Part shown: piece after piece, positions 20,536-29,085 of the stretch
How positions within the stretch are numbered: the stretch's first letter is position 1
How the letters are laid out: the number at the start of each line of letters is the position of its first letter
Source of the DNA: Aquila chrysaetos chrysaetos
Taxonomy: Eukaryota; Chordata; Aves; Accipitriformes; Accipitridae
DNA length: 64,000 nt
Direction of reading: 5' to 3'
Assembly: GCF_900496995.4 (NCBI RefSeq)
Contig: NC_044007.1
Span: 1 to 64,000 of the forward strand
The notes under the pieces: model-generated
The model's database searches: none
The model's input: the letters and a program-made list of their open reading frames with translations, nothing else
Told to the model about the DNA's origin: nothing
Position numbers and translations under genes: made by a program

Positions 20536-22100
20536 ATGGGAACAGGGCAATCAAGTGAAATCCCTAAAAAATCACCTTTGGGGTGCACTTTGAAACACTG
20601 GAAACAGCTGGGAGTGTTCCAGGTGGCAACATGCAGAGAGGTTTGATTAAATATTATAATCATTGGTGGCCTTTGTATAAGCTCAATGAAGGGGAGAAGT
20701 GGCCTGTGAATGGGATGCTAAATTATAACGCCAGGTTACAACTTACGTTATTCTTGAGATGTGAGCAAAAATGGGATAAAGTTATGTATTGTAATTTGTT
20801 CTTTACCTTAAAGAATCATCCTGAGCCGGCAAAAGGATTGTGGAATTAATATACCACCCAGCAATCCTTTTGTGTTATCTTTAGAAAAAGAAAGAAATAA
20901 AAAAGTTGACAATAAGCTCAAAAGGTGTTGTTCTGCATGTAGTATTGGGCAAAGATGTTTAAAGTTATACAAGCAAGAATGAGAGGATGATACTGAAATG
21001 ATAATTGGATCTCAAAAAGCCCCACCTAGAGCTGTTCCCAGAAGTAGTGATGAAAGAGAGCCCATGAATAGTCCTGTCACAGGGCGAACAAGAGCTAAAC
21101 AGAGCGAAGTTATTCAAGCTCCTCTTCATCAGGCGCTTGGGACTGAGGGTGTGGCAACTATTAAAGTACCCTTTTCTATTGTGGATTTAAATAATTGGAA
21201 AATAGAAGCTGGGAGCTATCAGGAAAACCGTGATCAAACAGCCCATGCTTTTGAAACAATGATTCAGACTCAGGATCCTGATTGGAAAGATATATAAGTA
21301 ATAATGGAAGTACTTTTTGATAGTGCAGAAAGAGATATGATCCAGAGGGTTGCTAAAACCCAGGTAGAAGCACAAGTAGCTTCTGGAGTATTACAAGGAA
21401 CAGTGGAACAAAATTTTCCATCTACAGAACCCAGATGGGATCCTAATAATTTGGCTCAGAGAAGACTGTTAGATCAGTATCAAAAATGGGTTCTATTCGG
21501 AATCAGAACTGCTATGCCTAAGGCAATTAACATGTCTAAATTATATGAAATTAAACAAAATAGAAGAGAGTCTCCCACTCAATTTCTGAGTAGATTAAAA
21601 GAAGCTGCTAAGAAATATACTAATCTGGATCCTGAGTCTGAAGAAGGAAAAGCTCAATTGGCTCCATTATTTATAGGACAATCCTCTGATGATATCAAAA
21701 GAAACTTACAAAAATTACAAGGAGCAGATTCTCGAGATTGGGGGAAATTATTAGAGGTTGCTTGGGTGGTATACAGAAATAGAGATGAATTACAGAGTAA
21801 AATGAATGCAAGGTTAGTGGCTGCTCTAGAAGTAGGAGCTGGCATAGGACAAGGCAGAGGAGTTACCCTCCGAGGAAGGGGACATGGTCGAGGAATGGGG
21901 CGAGGAAGAGGAACTGGATTGGGCTCGCCAGTGGGATTATATCAGCCCCTTGGACCAAATCAGTGTGCGTACTATAAACAAGAAGGACACTGGAAATGGG
22001 AACGCCCCTTGAGACCTACAGGGTCACAAGTGATCCCAATTCCAACCGCGCAACCTCAGCAAGTTCCCCCTTTTCTGGGAAAGTTGAGTGAAAGTATTTG
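20536..22100 (+). pseudogene. Gammaretrovirus-like gag relic
   Basis: Begins ATGGGAACAGG, giving an N-terminal MG as expected for a myristoylated matrix. A frameshift follows within about 36 codons; the matrix continues in another frame (20583-20849, with YYNHWWPLYKL). Capsid occupies 21100-21800: VPFSIVDLNNW at the N-terminal side, one in-frame stop at 21295-21297, then a long frame with a major-homology-like segment (ESPTQFLSRLKEAAKKY). A Gly/Arg-rich basic stretch and a zinc-knuckle relic follow near 21964; two of its three cysteines are replaced (Tyr and Arg), so it could not hold zinc. Functional Gag is impossible. Confidence 0.85.
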
Positions 22101-22412
22101 ACGGGGACTGGAGGGGAGGCAGAACCTTGGGTTACAGCTAACCTGGGAGAACAGAAAATTGAATGTTTAGTTGACGCTGGAGCCACCTTTTCAGTTTTAA
22201 ATACCTTAGAGGGGGAATTAAGTTCTGAGGAAATTAGTGTTGTTGGTGCGACAGGTGAACAAGAGACTAGACCCTTCTTCAAACCTTTGGCAATGAAATT
22301 AGGAAAGCAATGGGTCACTCATCAGTTTCTGTATTTGCCAAATTCTCCTAAAGCCCTGTTAGGGAGAGACCTACTTGAGAAATTGGAAGGAGAAATTAAA
22401 TTTAAAAATTGA
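22101..22412 (+). pseudogene. Retroviral protease relic
   Basis: About 100 codons of retropepsin type. The active-site region reads VDAGATFSVLN, so the usual DTGA has Ala in place of Thr. A flap-like GATGEQ and a C-terminal LLGRDLLEKL helix region (the conserved G-R-D motif) are visible. It ends at a stop near the expected pro-pol boundary. Confidence 0.8.
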
Positions 22413-22429
22413 GAGATTAAAATTTTACT

Positions 22430-23312
22430 TCCAGAAACTAAACGTATTGAAGCAGTGGCTTTGTTGTTACAAGACAATTACTGAAAGCAGAAGATCATAC
22501 CAGTCGAAGTAAATAATGCTGTAATTCCAATCGTCTGGGCTGGGGAAGTTCCTGGTAAATCCAAAAGAGCAGAACCTGTGAGAATTGATTTAAAGCCAGG
22601 ATCGAGTCTGGTACGAATTAAACAATACGCCCTAAAACTGGAAAGTCGGAAAGGGTTAGTACCGATAATACAAAAATTTCTAAAGTACAAATTGTTAATA
22701 GAATGTGAATCCAAATATAACACCCCGATCTTGCCTGTTAAAAAGGCTAATGGAAAAGATTACAGATTAGTTCAAGACCTCAGAGCGATAAATCAAATAG
22801 TACAAGATATTCATCCAGTAGTAGCGAACTCTTATACTTTATTAACAACCCTAACAGAGAAACAACAATGGTTCACAATGTTAGACTTAAAAGATGCCTC
22901 TTTCTGTATTCCCTTGGAGCCCAATGTCAAGAGCTTTTTGCTTTTGAATGGGAAAATCCTGAGACTGGGAGAAAAACACAATATACATGGACAGTCTTGC
23001 CTCAAGGCTTTAAGAATAGTCCTACCATTTCTGGAAATCAATTGGCATGAGAATTAGGGATTTGGAAGAAAGGCAATAATCAAGGAATCTTGTTGCAATA
23101 TGTTGATGATCTGTTAATTGCAGCTGAGACAGAAGAACAAGGCACAAAGTTAACTATTAGCCTTTTGAACTTTTTGGGAATCAGTGGATATCGAGTGTCA
23201 AAAGAAAAAGCCCAAATAACCCAGAAAGAAGTAACTTATTTGGGTTTTGAAATCCTAAAAGGACAGAGACAATTAGGAACTGAGAGAAAAGAGGCAATTT
23301 GTCGTCTCCCTG
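22430..23312 (+). pseudogene. Reverse transcriptase relic, left part
   Basis: Gammaretrovirus-type RT fingers and palm: TPILPVKKANGKDYRLVQDL, then FTMLDLKDA (first catalytic Asp), VLPQGFKNSP, and the QYVDDLL catalytic motif with YVDD at 23099-23110. Frameshifts near 22900 and stops at 22482-22484 and 23048-23050 break the frame. It is cut at 23312 by a solo LTR and resumes at 23764. Confidence 0.85.
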
Positions 23313-23758
23313 TGTCGTGGTTTCAGCCCAGCCGGTAACAAAGGACCACGCAGCCGCTCGCTCACTCCTCCCGCCCCCCTCCGGTGGGATAGGGAGGAGA
23401 CGGAGGAGAGAAAAGAAAAAAAAACCAAAAAACTGGAACCTCGAGGGTTGAGATAAGGGCAGTTTACTGGACAACACAACAAAAGTTACAACAACAACAA
23501 CGGTACTAATGAAAGAGTATACAAAAAGAGTGATGCACAGTGCAACTGCTCACCACCCGGAACCCGACGCTCCGCCACTTCCCCCACCGAAAGTTGAGAG
23601 AGAGCCCTCCACCCGCCCGCTCCCCATTTATATACTGGGCATGATGTCACACGGTATGGAATAGCTCCTTGGCTAGTTCAGGTCAGCTGCCCCGGCTATG
23701 CCCCCCCACCTCCCAGGTTCCTGCAAAAATTAACTCTATCCCAGCTGAACCCAGGACA
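23313..23758 (-). mobile_element. Class III solo LTR, antisense, inside RT; TSD CCCTG
   Basis: 446 bp, TGTCGTGGTTTCAGCCC...CTGAACCCAGGACA, flanked by CCCTG at 23308-23312 and 23759-23763. Same family as 10298-10889 and as the outer split LTR. It is the youngest layer of this nest. A reversed TATA region (TTTATATACTGGGCATGATG) lies near 23630. Confidence 0.95.
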
Positions 23759-23763
23759 CCCTG

Positions 23764-24325
23764 AACCTAAGACTCTAAAAGAATTGCGAGCCTTTCTGGG
23801 AATGGTTGGGTGGTGTTGCCTGTGGATTGCAAATTATGGCTTGCTGGTCTGACCTTTATACGAGCAGCTCAAAAAGTCAAACAATGGGTTTATAGATTGG
23901 ACTGATGCCGGGAAAGCTGCTTTCAAAGAACTGAAACAGGCTCTAATGGGGGTGCCAGCCCTAGGCCCGCCAGATCTCACAAAGACATTTTAACTTTTTA
24001 CTCATGAAAGAAGGGGTATAGCTCTGGGTGTCCTGGCCCAATATCTGGGACCAAGTCGGCAAGCTTCTCGAAGCAATTAGATAATGTGAGTCTGGGATGG
24101 CCTGGTTGTCTGAGAATCGTCGCTGCAACTGTGCTATTGATCCAAGAAGCTCGTAAGTTCACCTTAGGACAAAGAATTACTGTGTATGTTCCCCATATGG
24201 TAATTACCGTGCTAGAACAGAAAGGGGGGCATTGGTTACCCACTAGTAGAATGCTGAAATACCAAGTGGTGTAGCTGGAGCAAGATGATGTTTACTTAAA
24301 AACTACTACCATCGTTAACCCTGCT
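23764..24325 (+). pseudogene. RT thumb/connection relic, right part
   Basis: Continues directly from the interrupted RT: ELRAFLGMVGWCCLWI, a DWTDAGKAAFKELKQAL segment and VPALGPPD, all typical of the gammaretroviral thumb and connection. Many stops and frameshifts lie between 23900 and 24320. Confidence 0.75.
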
Positions 24326-24868
24326 GTGTCTTTAACAACTGATCAAGTTGAAGGAGAACTGGAACATGACTGCTTGCAGACAATCGAAGAAGATTACTCC
24401 AGCCGACCAGATCTCCGAGATGTGCCACTGGAAGAAACAGTTTGGGAACTATATACCGACGGAAGCAGTTTCATCCGTGAAGGAAAATGTTTATCAGGGT
24501 ATGCGGTAACCACTGCTGAGAAGGTAATTGAATCACGAGCTTTGCCTTCGAATGTATCTGCCCAAAAAGCTGAATTGATAGCTCTTACTCGAGCACTGGA
24601 ACTAAGTCAAGGAAAGCAAGTCAACATTTGGACAGACTCAAAGTATGCTTTTGGAGTAGTACATGCACATGGAGCAATATGGAAAGAAAGAGGACTGTTA
24701 TCTGCACAAGGAACCACCATTCAGCATGCAGAACAAATACTGAAATTGTTAGAATCCGTTCAAAAGCCAACAGCAGTCGTGGTAATGCACTGTAAAGCAC
24801 ATCAGTTAGGTAAGACAGTTCCTGAAACAGGTAACCAATTGGCTGATAAGCTGCTAAAGAGGGTGTAG
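24326..24868 (+). pseudogene. RNase H domain, frame preserved
   Basis: A 180-codon open frame covers the RNase H domain. The four acidic positions of the family are recognisable: the D of YTDGSS, the E of AELIALTRALEL, the D of WTDSKYAF and the D of NQLADKL near the end. It is the only long domain of this provirus without an internal stop, although the frame is cut off from the rest of Pol on both sides. Confidence 0.8.
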
Positions 24869-24899
24869 AAAAAGGCATCCTAGCACTAGTTCCAGAGAA

Positions 24900-25420
24900 A
24901 AGTGTAAATTTGCCTAAAGAAGCTCCAAATTATAATGAAAAAAGATGAAGAATTAATTATTAAATTGCAGGCTAACAAAAATGAGACAGGATGGGCTGTA
25001 ACACCGACAGGTCAAATAATAATCCCACTTGCAATAATGAGAGAAATTGCCTAAGCGGAACGTAACAAAATACATTGGGGAACAGAAAACCTTGTTAAAC
25101 ATTTACAAAAGTGTATTTTGAATAAAGATATGACAAAAATTATTCGAACAATTACAAATAGATGTGAAATTTGTATACGCAATAATCCCCAAACCAGTAA
25201 TAAAATCATTTTTGGAATTACTAAGCAAGGAAATTCTCCAGGAGAATATTGGCAAATTGATTTTACAGAATTGCCTCAAAAAGAAGGATATCGATATATC
25301 CTAGTTCTAGTTGATACCTTTGCTGGGTGGCCTGAGGCTTTCCCTTGTCTCACCAAGAAAGCAAGAGAAGTAGTTATCATCATTGTTATAATCTGTGTCG
25401 CTTTTGGCTGTCTTAAATGA
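24900..25420 (+). pseudogene. Integrase N-terminal relic, truncated
   Basis: Contains the CEIC part of the HHCC zinc domain (with an upstream His near HWGTENLVKHL) and the start of the catalytic core, WQIDFTELP, including the first catalytic Asp, then YRYILVLVDTFAGWPEAFP. The core stops at 25420. The second Asp, the catalytic Glu and the C-terminal domain are gone. Confidence 0.8.
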
Positions 25421-25470
25421 GCTGTGACACGATCTAGTTCAAGTGAGACTACTAAAAGAATTAGTAGCCT

Positions 25471-25489
25471 CAAACAGAAAGGAGGGAAT
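25471..25489 (+). other. Polypurine tract of the class I provirus
   Basis: AAACAGAAAGGAGGGAAT runs up to the TG of the LTR at 25490, the expected plus-strand priming site. Confidence 0.8.
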
Positions 25490-26151
25490 TGATAGCATAT
25501 GTCCATACATTCTGTATGGTATGTCTAAATATTTTTATGGGTTTAATATTTTGTACCAGCCCTGGAAACTGGTTTGCTGCTAGATGACTGTAAAGGTGAG
25601 ATTTGGCAAATAATTATTAGAAATCTTATACTAACACTATGATTGAAACAGTAGACAAAAGTGTAGCCAAGTAATTAACGAGTAGAGGTAGTTACTCATA
25701 AGCTTTACAGTTCTTTGCTCTTATGACTGGATGTTCCTGTACATTAGATAAGAAATAATATTGAAACTGACCATATGTGACTGAAACCACGTTAAGCTCC
25801 AAGATCAAAGGACAAGGATGACTAACACAGACTTGAAGGTCAGCCAACAGAATTTCAAACGGGTCAGTGGTCGCAAAAGCAGCCCTTCAACTCAAATGAA
25901 GAACCATTGCGCATGATCGGATGTAGGCAGTACTGTGATAATCAGTTACAGTAATTTTTATGTATATGTATACTAATCTGATTAATAGGCAATTAGTTAC
26001 TCCATATAACCTGTTTGTGCTGAAGCTGTGGCACGCACGCTATGTGGAATTATCCCCCGTGCATCCAGCACTGCAATAAAGAATGCCTGCTTTCTAAAAC
26101 TCCAAAGAGTCTTAGAGAGTATTTCTTTACAGGCCGTGAATTTCGGTATCA
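25490..26151 (+). repeat. Single (3') LTR of the class I provirus
   Basis: 662 bp, TGATAGCATATG...TTTCGGTATCA, with inverted ends TGATA/TATCA. AATAAAG lies near 26075, followed by a U5 shared with the antisense solo LTR at 18978-19624. It is followed directly by CTAG, the right TSD copy. Confidence 0.88.
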
Positions 26152-26720
26152 CTAGTAGCTGGTATAGTGCTACATTTTGGGTTCAGTATGAGAAGAACGT
26201 TGATAACAAACACTGACGTTTTCAGTTGTTGCTAAGTAGTGTTCATATTAAGTCAAGGATTTTTCAGCTTCTCATGCCCAGCCAGCAAGAAGGCTGGAGG
26301 GGCACAAGAAGTTGGGAGGGGACACAGCCAGGGCAGCTGACCCAAACTGGCCAAAGGGGTATTCCATACCATGTGACATCATGCCCAGTATATAAGCTGG
26401 GGGGAGTTGGCCTGGGGGGATCGCTGCTCGGGGACTAACTGGGCATCGGTTGGTGGCTGGTGAGCAATTGCATTGTGCATCACTTTTTTTGTATATTCCA
26501 ATTCTTTTATTATTATTATTGCCATTTTATTATTGTTATTATAATCATTATTAGTTTCTTCCTTTCTGTCCTGTTAAACCGTTCTTAACCCACGAGTTTT
26601 ACCGTTGATTCTCTCCCCCATCGTACTGGGTCGGGGGGGAGGGAGTGAGCAGCTGCGTGGTGCTTAGCTGCTGGCTGGGGATAAACCACGACAGCCAGGC
26701 AGGGCTTGCAACTAACCTCT

Positions 26721-27060
26721 TGTTGTGGTTTAACGCCAGCCGGCAACGAAGCCCCACGCGACCGCTCACTCGCTCCCCCGCCCCCAGTGGGATGGGGGAG
26801 ACAATCGGAAGGGCGAAAGTGAGAAAACTCGTGGGCTGAATAGCCCCCTCTGCCAACCTCCCCTCTAGTTTTATTACTGAGCTTGATGTCAAATGGTCTG
26901 GGATATCCCTTGTGCCAGTTGCGGTCGGCTGTCCCAGCTGGGTCCCCTCCCAACTTTCTGCACACCCCCAGCCGCCTCACTGGTGGGGCGAGGTGAGGAG
27001 TGGGGTGAGGAGTGGGGTGAGTGCATGGAAGTGGGGGGGGGGTAGTTTGGGGAGGGGGGC
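26721..27060 (-). mobile_element. Partial class III LTR, antisense
   Basis: Starts TGTTGTGGTTTAACGCC 28 bp after the preceding sense LTR and follows the family to the GTCCCCTCCCAACTT and GCCGCCTCACTGG regions, then degrades into G-rich sequence (a GGTGAGGAGTGGG repeat, G-run near 27040). The remaining part of the LTR is missing. The two LTRs form a tail-to-tail inverted pair. Confidence 0.75.
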
Positions 27061-27129
27061 AATTTCCATAGTGGTCGCTTTATTTTTTATTAATTTTTAG
27101 TTGTTTTTGCTGTTAATGTTAGACCATTT

Positions 27130-27740
27130 TCTATAGCTTTGGAGGAGTGCTGCCACATCAAGTGCGACTCCTGGAGGACCAAAGGGCACTCCTGGGCCTT
27201 AGGGCGGCTTTGGCGCGCGTGGATCGCCTTTTCTGGCGTGCGAGCGGGAGACCCCGGTGCCGAGTGCCGGCCACTCGGCCAACCGAGTCCGGCCACTGGC
27301 GCTCGCGGGTCGGCCGTCGCTCCGGGACGGCGGGAGCGTCCGTTCGTCGCCGAGAAGCCAGCCCGTGTGGCGGGGAGCCCGCCGGAGCCCCGGAGGTGCT
27401 GGTTAGTCCTCCGGGTGCGGGTCTCTAGGACCCGGCGCCCGCTTTCCTGCGTGATTTCGTTTCCCCGCGCCCGTGGAACCTCTGGCGCAGGCTGCAGCCG
27501 TGACGGCCGCCGGTGTCGCGGGCTGCGGCTGCCCGCGGAGCGCGGGCGCCGTGGCGGTGCCGCCGCGGCGGTGCCGCCGCGGTCGCGGTTCTGCGTCCAG
27601 GTCGCTTCCCTTCGGGATCGGGGCTGCGGCCGGTGATCGGCAGGGGTGTGTGTGGGGAGGGCACTCAACTGAGGGGTGGGGGGTGGTTTTTAATTAGGAG
27701 GCGAGACTCAGGCAGTGTGTGCTGCGGGACAACGCCCTGA
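27130..27740. promoter_or_regulatory. Second orphan CpG island
   Basis: CpG-dense for about 550 bp, including GCCGCCGCGGCGGTGCCGCC repeats near 27560. The overlapping open frames (27139-27636 plus, 27090-27668 minus) are Arg/Pro/Ala-rich with no known domain. Likely an unannotated promoter or the 5' end of a non-coding transcript. No gene body could be followed on either side. Confidence 0.5.
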
Positions 27741-28544
27741 TTTGCATAATCGCGTTCCTTGCGTATTTAAGCAATAATTGGTATTTAACCGACTTTGCTA
27801 ATTGCAGGTTACAGTAACCTCCTCTCATGATTATTCTAACCAGTAGTTACTCCGAGTTAGAATAGCAAGTACTAGTATGTGAATGCATGACAGTCTAGTA
27901 AGAAAAAGAAGTATAAAAATGACAAGTCTCAGCACTGGTGCACCATTACTAAATGGAATACTCCTTGGGTGCAATTAATTAATTCCTTATATTATCTCAT
28001 TATTTGATTGGCTAACATTATATTAAATGGCCTAATTAAGTAGTTGAATATTATAAAATACAACGAATGAATGGCTCGCACTCCAAGAGTGCTCCATTTA
28101 CTACTGCTGCAGGAACAATGGAAAAGGAGACAAAGCGCAAAAACCAAGGGACTGACACAAAAGGAAACATTAATTACTATTCTAAATCACGATTTCAGAT
28201 TATGAATTAGAAATCTAATTAGGAGTACTTTAATTACCACAATTACAATAAGATTATTTTAATAAAGGTTTTATTTAATAAAATAAAATAAAAGCTATTA
28301 TTATAATAAACTGCTGCCAATTAGTATTCTACTTCATAACTGGAAATTTTTATTATGGTAATACTGCTTGGGCATTGTTAATGCATACATTTTAATATTG
28401 CTATTATTAAATAAATAATAGGTATTAATGATGCCCAATTAGTTTTCTAAATGTTTTTAAAACTAAATTTAACTTTTTGTTAATCAGATTTAATTTGCAT
28501 TATTTTTATTTTAGCTCTACTTGAAAGTAGTTAGTACCTGTGAT
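27741..28544. other. AT-rich block with an imperfect inverted repeat
   Basis: About 800 bp with many TAATTA/ATTAAT words and no open frame. The arms 27943-27972 and 28078-28107 are reverse complements at about 21 of 30 positions, including TCCATTTA in full. A shorter stem ATTCTAAC...GTTAGAAT lies at about 27832-27862. Could be a decayed DNA transposon or a regulatory element; I cannot say which. Confidence 0.4.
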
Positions 28545-29085
28545 TCCAGCCCTCCCCGCCCCCAAATGGCTCCTGCCAGGAGCCTGCTGCAGCACAGGCT
28601 CTCCATGGGGTCACAGCTTCCTGCAGGCATATCCACCTGCTCCAGCATGGGGTCTTCCACAGGCTGCAGGTGGATATTTGCTCCACTGTGGACCTCCATG
28701 GGCTGCAGGGGGACAGCCTGCCTCACCATGGTCTTCACCATGGGCTGCAGGGGAAACTCTGCTCCGGCACCTGCAGCACCTCCTCCCACTCCTTCTTCAC
28801 CGACCTTGGTGTCTGCAGAGTTGTTTCTCTCATATATTCTCACTCCCCTCTCTCAACTGCTGTTGCACAGCATTTCTTACCGCTTCTTAAATATGTTATT
28901 ACAGAGGCGCTACCACTATTGCCGATGGGCTCAGCTTTGGCCAGCTATCCAGCTCCAGTCCTTGGAGCCATCTGGAACTGGCTCCATCCAACATGGGACC
29001 AGGGTCTGGTATGTTCCCACAAAAGCCAACCCTGCAGACCCCCCCGCTACCAAACCCTTGCCACATAAACGCAATACAAGGGTGC
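28545..29085 (-). mobile_element. Fragment of the long class III-like LTR, antisense
   Basis: Repeats the cassette of the LTRs at 13812 and 41862 (CTGCTCCAGCATGGGGTCTT, CCATGGGCTGCAGGGGGACAG, ACCGACCTTGGTGTCTGCA, CAGAGGCGCTACCACTATTG). The outer part of the LTR is missing. Open frames here are LTR artefacts. Confidence 0.7.

Larger units (their letters stand above)
20026..26151 (+). mobile_element. Env-less class I provirus lacking a 5' LTR, TSD CTAG
   Basis: 4-bp TSD CTAG at 20022-20025 and 26152-26155. The left end is the primer-binding site itself (TGGCACCCAGATGGGAC); the right end is a complete 662-bp LTR ending GGTATCA. Between lie leader, gag, pro, RT (split by a later LTR), RNase H and the start of integrase in gammaretrovirus order. 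Most of integrase and all of env are missing: the integrase frame is followed within about 70 bp by the polypurine tract. Frameshifts and stops occur in every gene. The 4-bp TSD and the gag and RT motifs place it in class I. Confidence 0.9.
19985..26693 (+). mobile_element. Class III solo LTR split by a nested provirus, TSD GCCAG
   Basis: The left 41 bp (19985-20025, TGTCCTGGTTTCAGCTGGG...TTTCTAG) and the right part (26152-26693, ending GGATAAACCACGACA) join into one full-length LTR of the TGTCCTGG family. The 5-bp TSD GCCAG at 19980-19984 and 26694-26698 proves they were one insertion. The split falls exactly at the 4-bp site CTAG, duplicated on both sides of the inner provirus. Confidence 0.9.

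Noticed and set aside
27090-27697. Open frames in the second CpG island
   Set aside because: Same reason; mutually overlapping frames and no recognisable family.
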